Assembly (NCBI GenBank): GCA_949297205.1
Contig: CASFSH010000281.1
Span: forward strand, 1 to 6,532
Source of the DNA: an uncultured Bacillota bacterium
GTDB taxonomy: Bacteria > Bacillota > Clostridia > UBA1381
Reading direction: 5' to 3'
Length of the DNA: 6,532 nucleotides
Shown: piece by piece, positions 1 to 5,868 of the stretch
How the letters are laid out: every line of letters starts with the position of its first letter
How positions within the stretch are numbered: the stretch's first letter is position 1
Made by a program: the position numbers and the translations under genes
The notes under the pieces: generated by a model
What the model was told of the DNA's origin: nothing
Databases searched by the model: none
Seen by the model: the letters and a program-made list of their open reading frames with translations, nothing else

Positions 1-957
1 GGCAGAAGATCTGTATATGACATTATCGGTAACTTTCAGTGTTACCGTTCCCGTATAAGGAACCTCAAACCCGATTACCGACGGTGTTCCGTAACCCGGC
101 ATAATAAAATGTGTGTTTACGTTGCCGCCGCCTCCGTTGAACTGACTTCCGTTCCATGTCATGTTGACATACTCGCCGGTGCTTGTGTCCTTGTACATAT
201 AGTACCAGCCTTCATAACCCTGCTTGCCGTCACAGTTTGAAAATGCTGTTGCTTTTCTGTACGGAGCCGGCAGCTCCGTTTCCTCCGGCTCATCGGGCTC
301 CGGTGGGGTTTCCGGTTCTTCATCGCTTTTTGATGCCGTATATGTTATCACCGGCTGCCACTGAATATTCGGTGAGCCATTATTTGTTCCGCAGTCTACC
401 TCATGATATATCCAATCTCCGGCATTGACCTTAACGTCCGTTATGGTATATGAACGATTCGGACCGACAGCAAAGCTTTCATCTTTTCCGAATACCCACT
501 GAGCATCGCTTCCGTCATTCTGCTTAAGCACATCTCCGTTTAGGAAAACAGTTGCCGTTACATCACCGTTTCCCGGGTTCAATCGCATAAAATTGCCCGT
601 GCGTGTCAATGTGACGGTTCCATCATACGGCGCCTGCCAACCGATAGCCGTTGCTCTGCCCCACGCAGGCTGAATCTGGAAATAGTTCACCCAGTTGTCG
701 CCTTCACTCCATTTACCGCCGTCATCACTCGTTCTTGTACCCATATCAGCATAGCCGGTACTTGTTTTATACATATAGTGCCAGCCGTTATATCCCTGTT
801 CGTCTGATGCCTTTATGTCATCAACCATTTTAAACTCCGTAACTGTGTTATTGTCGGGTTCCTCCAAAGCATATACTCCGGTTGTCGGTATAAGCTGAAA
901 AATCATAGCCATTACCGTCACAGCGTTTAATGCTTTTCTTAACAGACTTCCTTTCAA
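1..957 (-). CDS. Exported protein with tandem beta-rich (carbohydrate-binding-like) modules, 3' end cut by window
   Basis: At least 319 codons are open to the window edge with no stop, so the C terminus is missing. I chose the TTG at 955-957. It has a GAGGTGA ribosome binding site 5 nt upstream and gives a clean signal peptide (K2, R7, K8, hydrophobic core, cleavage after VYA near residue 30). An in-frame ATG at 973-975 would add six residues including two acidic ones, and its nearest SD-like site (AAGGA) is 12 nt away. Module A (about residues 41-206) has QGYNGWHYMY, then W/AP/DGTVTLT, then AGDWIYHEV and a final W-x-P-VITY. Module B starts near residue 236 with QGYEGWYYMY and repeats VPYTGTVTLK before the edge. 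A Pro/Glu-rich linker (about 210-231) separates them. From recall, this module pattern occurs as an accessory unit in secreted polysaccharide-active proteins of Paenibacillus and Clostridia; sugar binding is inference. No catalytic domain or SLH repeat is visible. It is the third gene of the operon and lies 10 nt after gene 2. Confidence 0.85.
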   Translation of the reverse strand, partial: MKGSLLRKALNAVTVMAMIFQLIPTTGVYALEEPDNNTVTEFKMVDDIKASDEQGYNGWHYMYKTSTGYADMGTRTSDDGGKWSEGDNWVNYFQIQPAWGRATAIGWQAPYDGTVTLTRTGNFMRLNPGNGDVTATVFLNGDVLKQNDGSDAQWVFGKDESFAVGPNRSYTITDVKVNAGDWIYHEVDCGTNNGSPNIQWQPVITYTASKSDEEPETPPEPDEPEETELPAPYRKATAFSNCDGKQGYEGWYYMYKDTSTGEYVNMTWNGSQFNGGGGNVNTHFIMPGYGTPSVIGFEVPYTGTVTLKVTDNVIYRSSA

Positions 958-962
958 ATCAT

Positions 963-969
963 TCACCTC
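963..969 (-). promoter_or_regulatory. Ribosome binding site deciding a TTG start
   Basis: GAGGTGA on the minus strand lies 5 nt before TTG 957-955. Measured from the GAGG core the distance is 8 nt, matching the 7 and 8 nt seen for the other two operon genes. It overlaps the TGA stop of the upstream gene (968-970) by two bases, which suggests translational coupling. The alternative ATG at 975 would place this site inside the coding region. Confidence 0.6.
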
Positions 970-3670
970 ATTCATAAACAACTATAATCCTTGTATTGTT
1001 ACTTGCACCGACAGCGGCAAAAACGTTATCGCCTTGCTCTATTTCATCAAATTCAATCTTAACATACTGCTTGCCGGTCCATTTGTATATTGCACTTGTA
1101 GTGTTGCCGATATATTTATTTCCGCCGGAAACAGGTCCCGTATATTCATCCGGCGTTCCGCTTACAATGATGTTTGACGACGATACAAATACCGCTTGTC
1201 CGAAAATACACCTCTGTTTTTTATTCTGCGTATCAAAATCCATGATAACGGGGGAATAATAATCTGTGTCCTCATAACTGTGCTGTATCCACATATCATC
1301 GCATCTTCCCTGGCTGTCCCAATGCACCTGAACAATGTCTCCCGGCTTTACTTCACGCAAATTCGACAAACTGTAATTCTTTACTCCCTTTTCTTTGTCA
1401 ACTATCGCCACTTTGGCAGCTAATTTAGATGCTTCCGACAGCTTGACGGTAGTTAAATTTCCGCTTTCATTATATCCCTGCAGCTGATAATTTGCCTCTT
1501 CTCTATCCTCATCGTAAAATTCCTCCACCTTGTTAACGGCTACCATACCGTGTCCCGCACCGATTAAGTTTCCGCCCAAGGAATATCCATATCTTATGAG
1601 AAGATATTTTACTCCGCCGTTCTCGTTCACATCATATACAGATACTTTATGTGTGTCACCTCCTGAGATAAACTGTGACGGCATTATGAAAAGCAGTCCC
1701 TCGGAATCCATCATTTCATCATACGATGCATCGTCTTTTCCTTTATCGGGTATGTAGAATATCTTCGCATCCGGCTCCACATAGTACTTATCATCCAACA
1801 CTTTGTTATGTGTACAGAGCATCGAACGCGGTCCATCGTCCATCGAAAAATTCTGCACGTCATAGCCCTGCTCCGGCAAAACTATTTCCTTAAGCTCATC
1901 ATCTTTTGCCGTATACTTTATAAGCTGAGGTGTGTTAAGCTGTTCTTTTACAGCATCGCTTATACTGTTCAGCTTGACTTTTTTGGAATTTATAATTATC
2001 GAGTCTTTAACGATAAATTTCTTAGAACTTCTATTTTCGTCAAACAGTTTAACAATAAGCATTTCACTGCCGTCATCGTCATTGCACAGCTTTCCGTCTA
2101 TCAAAAACGCAACAACATCGCCCTCAGCATTGCCGTCAATATACGCTATATTTCCTCTCGCATCAAGATAGAATGTTCCCGACACGCCCGGCTCTGTCTT
2201 ATAGATTTTATTCTTATTTGCAAGGTCTTTACAATATGTGCTTACCCTGTATTCCTTTTCGCTTATCACGACATAAGTCTTATTATCATCCGGATCAACA
2301 TAATTTGACCGAACTTCGCCTTGAATATATTGTGTGCTTATATGTCCTTTTACAACCTTTTCGTTGTCTTCATTTTCCGATATAGCAAGAAGCAATACAT
2401 CACCGGGATTTATTTCGTCAAGCTCTGTCCTTTTACCGTCCTTAAAAAAACTGTAATAGCTGTCGATTAAATTAAGCGGCTGCTCATCAAACTTAAAAGA
2501 TATTTTTTCTTCTTCGGCATTTACCGAATATACAACGCGTGTTATATATTCCGTCACAATAGCAACCTCGTATTTACCGTCACCGTTATTATCGATAAAT
2601 TTTATATCTGCATTATCCAGGCTCGGCAGCCGCTCCAATTTTGTGCCGCTTATATGGTCAACCGCTTTTCCGTTATAGATCATGTCGTATGTTACGCTCA
2701 TATTAATATTGCGTTCTTTGTCTTTTTCGTCATAATAACGAACCTTATTGTCATCGACGCTTATAACATCTTCATCGGTAATTGTTAATGTTTTATTTTG
2801 GTTGTTTTCCTGAACATAAACGATAGTACCTATTGAATCACCTTTCGGAATTTGTACATAACATTCCACATCACATCCCAAATAATCATCCGTTAAATGA
2901 TTATCATCACGATGTATTGTGTTACCAATCATAATCAAACTTTTACCCAGTCCGTCGCTGCGATTAAGCGATGTGGCTTCATTCTGCTTTATAATACCCT
3001 TCACTCGGTAAATGTTACGTTTCTCCGTTAAAAATGTATATCCGTCAATTGTTTTATACTGTATTTTATTTCCCGAAACACCGTAACTCTCCAAAACATC
3101 GGCATGGAGCGCCGTATATATTATATTGGCAACATCTATTCGCCTTGCCGCATCGTCATTGACAGCTATTTTTGCATCCATTAGTCCCAGCGTTTTTCCG
3201 ATAGTTATATAACCCTCCGGAAAGCCGCCTTGAGCTTCCGCAGCCTCTTTGCCGCCCAGAACAGTCACAAAAATCTTAATGAGCTGCATATTAGTCACAT
3301 AATCATCAGCTCCGAATTTTTCATCACTGTAGCCTGACATATATCCGTTGCGAACCGCTGTTTCAACATACGCGCGATCAGCCTCCTTTACATCGGCAAA
3401 ATGCGGTGAAGCATCCGCAGTCTCACTGATATCGAACATCTTACAAATTATTTTCGCAAGATCACTTCTCTTAACCGGCATTTCATCCCAAAAAAATCCG
3501 GTTTCCGAATCAATCTCCATCAGTCCCAGGGCTTCCAACAGTCGGACTTTTTTGATATCCGCACTGTCTTTAAAAGACTCTGTATTGTCTGCCGCTTCTG
3601 CAAATTGATTGATCGTCATAGGTATGATCAGCAAAAGCGCCATGCAAAACGATAAAATTCTGTATTTCAT
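968..3670 (-). CDS. SLH-domain surface protein with a large unrecognised beta-rich body
   Basis: 900 residues. I chose the ATG at 3668-3670 because AGGAGG sits 7 nt upstream and the protein then begins MKYRILSFCMALLLIIPM, a textbook signal peptide with cleavage after FAEA (about residue 26). An in-frame ATG 30 nt further upstream would put ten residues ahead of it and overlap gene 1. Residues about 32-190 hold three SLH-like repeats; the second is clearest (F-A-D-V at about 91, then NGYMSGYSDEKFG), while the first and third are degenerate. From about residue 210 onward the protein is acidic and strand-rich with no family I can name. It has a DNNGDGKYE loop (about 360-368) resembling a calcium-binding loop. 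Short motifs of the form hydrophobic-x-(P/Q)-G-D recur at 420-424 (INPGD), 774-778 (VKPGD) and 877-881 (IEQGD), suggesting repeated beta units. No catalytic signature is seen. It is likely wall-anchored and outward-facing; function unknown. From recall, similar SLH proteins of this layout exist in Clostridia as uncharacterised proteins. Confidence 0.93.
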   Translation of the reverse strand: MKYRILSFCMALLLIIPMTINQFAEAADNTESFKDSADIKKVRLLEALGLMEIDSETGFFWDEMPVKRSDLAKIICKMFDISETADASPHFADVKEADRAYVETAVRNGYMSGYSDEKFGADDYVTNMQLIKIFVTVLGGKEAAEAQGGFPEGYITIGKTLGLMDAKIAVNDDAARRIDVANIIYTALHADVLESYGVSGNKIQYKTIDGYTFLTEKRNIYRVKGIIKQNEATSLNRSDGLGKSLIMIGNTIHRDDNHLTDDYLGCDVECYVQIPKGDSIGTIVYVQENNQNKTLTITDEDVISVDDNKVRYYDEKDKERNINMSVTYDMIYNGKAVDHISGTKLERLPSLDNADIKFIDNNGDGKYEVAIVTEYITRVVYSVNAEEEKISFKFDEQPLNLIDSYYSFFKDGKRTELDEINPGDVLLLAISENEDNEKVVKGHISTQYIQGEVRSNYVDPDDNKTYVVISEKEYRVSTYCKDLANKNKIYKTEPGVSGTFYLDARGNIAYIDGNAEGDVVAFLIDGKLCNDDDGSEMLIVKLFDENRSSKKFIVKDSIIINSKKVKLNSISDAVKEQLNTPQLIKYTAKDDELKEIVLPEQGYDVQNFSMDDGPRSMLCTHNKVLDDKYYVEPDAKIFYIPDKGKDDASYDEMMDSEGLLFIMPSQFISGGDTHKVSVYDVNENGGVKYLLIRYGYSLGGNLIGAGHGMVAVNKVEEFYDEDREEANYQLQGYNESGNLTTVKLSEASKLAAKVAIVDKEKGVKNYSLSNLREVKPGDIVQVHWDSQGRCDDMWIQHSYEDTDYYSPVIMDFDTQNKKQRCIFGQAVFVSSSNIIVSGTPDEYTGPVSGGNKYIGNTTSAIYKWTGKQYVKIEFDEIEQGDNVFAAVGASNNTRIIVVYE

Positions 3671-3677
3671 GAACTGT

Positions 3678-3683
3678 CCTCCT
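3678..3683 (-). promoter_or_regulatory. Ribosome binding site of the 900-aa SLH protein
   Basis: A perfect AGGAGG lies 7 nt before the ATG at 3670, inside the 19-nt gap after the TAA of the upstream gene. It decides the start in favour of the internal methionine. Confidence 0.85.
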
Positions 3684-3689
3684 CTCCAA

Positions 3690-5459
3690 TTATCTGCCAA
3701 GTTTTTCCACGCATCTGTGGATTATAACAGCCGCCTCTGCACGTCCCGCATTTTTCTTAGGCGCAAACATATCATCACCCACACCGTTTATAATATTATT
3801 TCCCGAAAGCATCCTTATCGGATGTTTAGCATATTCTGCGATATCGTTCTCATCCGAAAAGCCTTGTCCTTCATCTGTCAGCTCGATACCTATTTTTTCC
3901 ATACTTCTGTATATCATAACAGCCATATCTTCTCTTGTTACGCTAATTCCGGTTCCAAACTCTGTATCTGATATTCCTTCAATAATTCCAAGCTCCACGG
4001 CACGGCAGATATACGGTGCAAACCAATCATTCTCACTTACGTCCTCAAATGACAATACTTTGCTGCCTGTTCCCAAATCGAATGCCATACAAATCAGCTT
4101 AACAAATTCCTCACGGGTTATGCTTCTGTCCGGCTCAAACCTATCATCAGAAATTCCGTTTACTATTCCTTTTGCTGCAAGCTCTTTGATTGCACCTGCC
4201 GCCCAATCATACCCTGCAAGATCATTAAAGCTATTATTAACATTTTCCGGATTTATAACACTGCTGCCGGCATCCGGTACAAGGCTTATCTTTATTCCTC
4301 CGCCTGAGCCGGTTCCGCCTGAGGAACCTCCGCCGCCGCTTGAACCGCCTGATCCGCTGCCGCTGCCGCTGCTGATCTCACTTGATGCTTTATTTAATGC
4401 AGAATTTACAGCCCTGATAAATGTTTCGATGTTTGTAAAATTGGAGCTTTCAGCCTGTCTTCTGATATCTCCCATTGCAGTATCCAAAACATTAACATTT
4501 TTTGTATTTCTAAGCTGCGTCATTTCATTTTCTAAAATATCCGTATTAGATAAAATTAATTCATTTAATTCCATATAATGAGTTTTGTTTGAAAATCTCA
4601 AAAAGATGCTTTTTCTGACTGCCTTATAAAACTCTTCATAATCCTTAAATCCTTCTTTAGGCATATTGGCATATACATTTGAGGCTATCCATGCCTGATC
4701 CTCTTTTCCGAGTTCGCTGTATCGATCCGTGTCTGCAATACTGTTCTTTTTGATAAGAAGTGTTTTGGACTCCTCATCAAATCCGCCAATAATGTTTATA
4801 AGATCACTTGCACTCTTTGCCTCACCGGCAAGAATGGCATAAATCGAACCATTTGCAATTTCCACAACATTTTCAGCTGTTGCGGATTCCTTGAATCCGT
4901 TTGCCGCAGCATTGATTTTACTCTTTACCGCCGTCTCCTGAGCATTATACAAATCCAGTCTAACGCCCATGTTATTGTATATTTTTACACCCTCCGTATC
5001 AGTTGCCATGAATTCAAGCATACCTTGATCTTCCGTGCCACTCATCTTGTTCACATTTTCGTTCTTTTTCTTATCATTAAAATATGTAAGCACAAACGTA
5101 ACGGCCGGCACATCCTCATCTGCCTGAAACAAAACCTCCATGTCAAACAAATCGGCTGTACTTTCCTTGTCATAAATCTTAATACTGCCGGTAAAGTTCC
5201 CATCGTCATCAGGTGTGACAATCCTCATATATCTTATATCTGAAGGATTATCTTTCTGTCTCGCCATAATCGTCACAGGAATTATTTCTCCTTCAGAAAT
5301 ATTTCCGGTATAGGACAAAGTCTTATCCTTTATCCCACATTCGGAAATATTTAACTCCGTATCAGCAGCATTACCCACTGTCTGAAACGTTGAACATACC
5401 AATAACGCCACCGAGAGTGATACGATTGACGCCACTGTCTTTCGTCTTAATACATTCAT
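3690..5459 (-). CDS. Exported protein with N-terminal beta domain and three C-terminal SLH repeats
   Basis: 589 residues. The start is the ATG at 5457-5459, which has AAAGGA 8 nt upstream; an in-frame ATG at 5477 has no ribosome binding site. The signal peptide begins MNVLRRKTVASIVSLSVALL and is cleaved near residue 31-32 (VGNA/A). Residues about 33-130 look like an Ig-like beta-sandwich (YTGNISEGE, then DDDGNFTGSIKIY), a kind often seen beside SLH repeats. About 150-360 is mainly helical, possibly coiled, with no family recognised. About 363-388 is a Gly/Ser linker. Three SLH repeats follow at about 411-462 (GIVNGISDDRFEPDRSITREE), 471-524 (GIIEGISDTEFGTGISVTRED) and 534-588 (NIINGVGDDMFAPKKNAGRAE). 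SLH triplets are known to bind pyruvylated secondary cell-wall polymer, so the protein is probably held on the cell wall with its N-terminal part outward. It is the first gene after the promoter and is followed 19 nt later by the next. The ligand of the N-terminal part is unknown. Confidence 0.95.
   Translation of the reverse strand: MNVLRRKTVASIVSLSVALLVCSTFQTVGNAADTELNISECGIKDKTLSYTGNISEGEIIPVTIMARQKDNPSDIRYMRIVTPDDDGNFTGSIKIYDKESTADLFDMEVLFQADEDVPAVTFVLTYFNDKKKNENVNKMSGTEDQGMLEFMATDTEGVKIYNNMGVRLDLYNAQETAVKSKINAAANGFKESATAENVVEIANGSIYAILAGEAKSASDLINIIGGFDEESKTLLIKKNSIADTDRYSELGKEDQAWIASNVYANMPKEGFKDYEEFYKAVRKSIFLRFSNKTHYMELNELILSNTDILENEMTQLRNTKNVNVLDTAMGDIRRQAESSNFTNIETFIRAVNSALNKASSEISSGSGSGSGGSSGGGGSSGGTGSGGGIKISLVPDAGSSVINPENVNNSFNDLAGYDWAAGAIKELAAKGIVNGISDDRFEPDRSITREEFVKLICMAFDLGTGSKVLSFEDVSENDWFAPYICRAVELGIIEGISDTEFGTGISVTREDMAVMIYRSMEKIGIELTDEGQGFSDENDIAEYAKHPIRMLSGNNIINGVGDDMFAPKKNAGRAEAAVIIHRCVEKLGR
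4296..4373 (-). repeat. Low-complexity Gly/Ser linker-coding repeat
   Basis: About 26 codons, nearly all Gly or Ser (GGN, AGC, TCA), with one Thr, produce a GC-rich low-complexity tract inside an otherwise AT-richer gene. It joins the helical part of the 589-aa protein to its SLH triplet and probably acts as a flexible spacer. Such codon repeats can vary in length between strains. Confidence 0.85.
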
Positions 5460-5467
5460 CTTAATTA

Positions 5468-5473
5468 TCCTTT
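5468..5473 (-). promoter_or_regulatory. Ribosome binding site of the 589-aa SLH protein
   Basis: AAAGGA lies 8 nt before the ATG at 5459. It supports this start over the ATG at 5477, which has only AT-rich sequence upstream. Confidence 0.7.
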
Positions 5474-5524
5474 CCATATATTTTTAGCACTTATTCTCAA
5501 TTTGTGCATTTATTATTTAACATA

Positions 5525-5553
5525 ATTATAACATTTCACACAAAAAAAAACAA
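5525..5553 (-). promoter_or_regulatory. Extended -10 promoter of the surface-protein operon, with T9 spacer tract
   Basis: On the minus strand, TATAAT (5530-5525) is preceded by TG-T, giving TGTTATAAT, a consensus extended -10. Seventeen bases upstream is TTGTTT (5553-5548), a weak -35 that keeps only the TTG of the consensus. Nine consecutive T (5550-5542) cover the second half of the -35 and the start of the spacer. Initiation is expected near 5518, leaving a leader of about 58 nt before the ATG at 5459. The leader contains an imperfect inverted repeat, GCAC...GTGC, at 5487-5507. Confidence 0.7.
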
Positions 5554-5660
5554 CCGACAAAAATATGGTGTTTAAGGGGGAAATTTCATCATGACTTTTT
5601 TCATATATATAATCAGTTTAAGATTCTCCACAATATTTAAGAGGCTGTAAAAAAACTAAT
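5554..5660. other. AT-rich spacer between operon promoter and mobile-element end
   Basis: About 107 bases with no coding sequence, RNA gene or convincing hairpin that I can see. The junction between the resident operon and the mobile element should lie here or slightly to the right, but nothing in the sequence fixes it. Confidence 0.4.
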
Positions 5661-5711
5661 GGTTAATCACTTTTGTTATCAGTAATTCTATACTCTTGGT
5701 TATCACCAATT
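5661..5711. repeat. Short direct repeats with GTTATCA core
   Basis: GTTATCAGTAATT (5675-5687) and GTTATCACCAATT (5699-5711) match at 11 of 13 positions and start 24 bp apart. A related GGTTAATCAC lies at 5661-5670 and resembles GGTTATCACC at 5698-5707. Repeated short sites of this sort near an element end can be recombinase arm-binding sites or repressor sites; the role here is inference. Confidence 0.45.
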
Positions 5712-5720
5712 AGTGATAAC
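5699..5720. repeat. 22-bp near-perfect palindrome
   Basis: Arms GTTATCAC (5699-5706) and GTGATAAC (5713-5720) flank six bases with an AATT centre, so 20 of 22 positions are symmetric. It is followed at once by an imperfect palindrome at 5720-5733 (CTT-x-CGCGCG-x-AAG, 12 of 14 symmetric). It has no T-run, so it is not a terminator. A protein-binding site (regulator or recombinase) is the simplest reading. Confidence 0.6.
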
Positions 5721-5740
5721 TTTCGCGCGCAAGCACTGCC

Positions 5741-5754
5741 TTTGTATATACAAA
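5741..5754. repeat. 14-bp perfect palindrome
   Basis: TTTGTATATACAAA is its own reverse complement. It lies between the imperfect GC palindrome and the relaxase terminator. It is likely a protein-binding site if it is functional; AT-rich composition makes chance occurrence possible. Confidence 0.4.
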
Positions 5755-5759
5755 CGCAC

Positions 5760-5791
5760 AAAATAAAAAAATCCCGCTCGACACAGGATTT
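5760..5791 (-). terminator. Intrinsic terminator downstream of the relaxase gene
   Basis: Read on the minus strand, the arms AAATCCTGT and GCGGGATTT form a 9-bp stem (two G-U pairs) around the loop GTCGA. It is followed by TTTT-A-TTTT, giving a U-rich tail together with the T bases ending the stem. It is placed about 80 nt after the relaxase stop and would end that transcript before the next promoter. Confidence 0.65.
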
Positions 5792-5804
5792 CATATTTTG
5801 CTTG

Positions 5805-5822
5805 TTGGGGATAATTCCCCAA
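5805..5822. repeat. G4/C4 hairpin
   Basis: TTGGGG (5805-5810) and CCCCAA (5817-5822) are perfect 6-bp arms around ATAATT. A second CCCCAA-like copy (CCCCAAG, 5824-5830) follows, so the left arm could pair in two ways. There is no T-run. It lies in the untranslated part after the relaxase and may be part of a structured RNA or a transfer-origin-like region. Confidence 0.5.
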
Positions 5823-5832
5823 ACCCCAAGAA

Positions 5833-5849
5833 CGAAGATTTCGTCTTCG
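5833..5849. repeat. CGAAGA/TCTTCG hairpin after the relaxase stop
   Basis: Perfect 6-bp arms CGAAGA (5833-5838) and TCTTCG (5844-5849) flank a 5-nt loop, about 20 nt after the relaxase stop codon. Its position next to two further hairpins suggests a structured 3' untranslated region. Confidence 0.5.
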
Positions 5850-5868
5850 AGCCACGCACCTGTCGGCA

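Noticed and set aside
1808..2308. A 166-codon plus-strand frame.
   Set aside because: It is antisense to the 900-aa protein, has no ribosome site or recognisable domain, and lies where the minus-strand frame is clearly coding.
4060..4578. A 172-codon plus-strand frame rich in Pro and Leu.
   Set aside because: It is the antisense shadow of the Gly/Ser linker and the first SLH repeat of the 589-aa protein; the Pro-rich run is the complement of GGN codons.
5487..5507. An inverted repeat (GCAC...GTGC with ATT/AAT inside) in the operon leader, considered as a riboswitch or operator.
   Set aside because: The stem is short and interrupted, and the leader of about 58 nt is too small for a known riboswitch. 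It is noted only in the promoter entry.
5637..5660. A TTTAAGAGGCTGTAAAAAAA stretch that vaguely resembles termini of some insertion sequences.
   Set aside because: No matching inverted copy, target duplication or transposase fragment is present in the window, so an insertion-sequence remnant cannot be supported.
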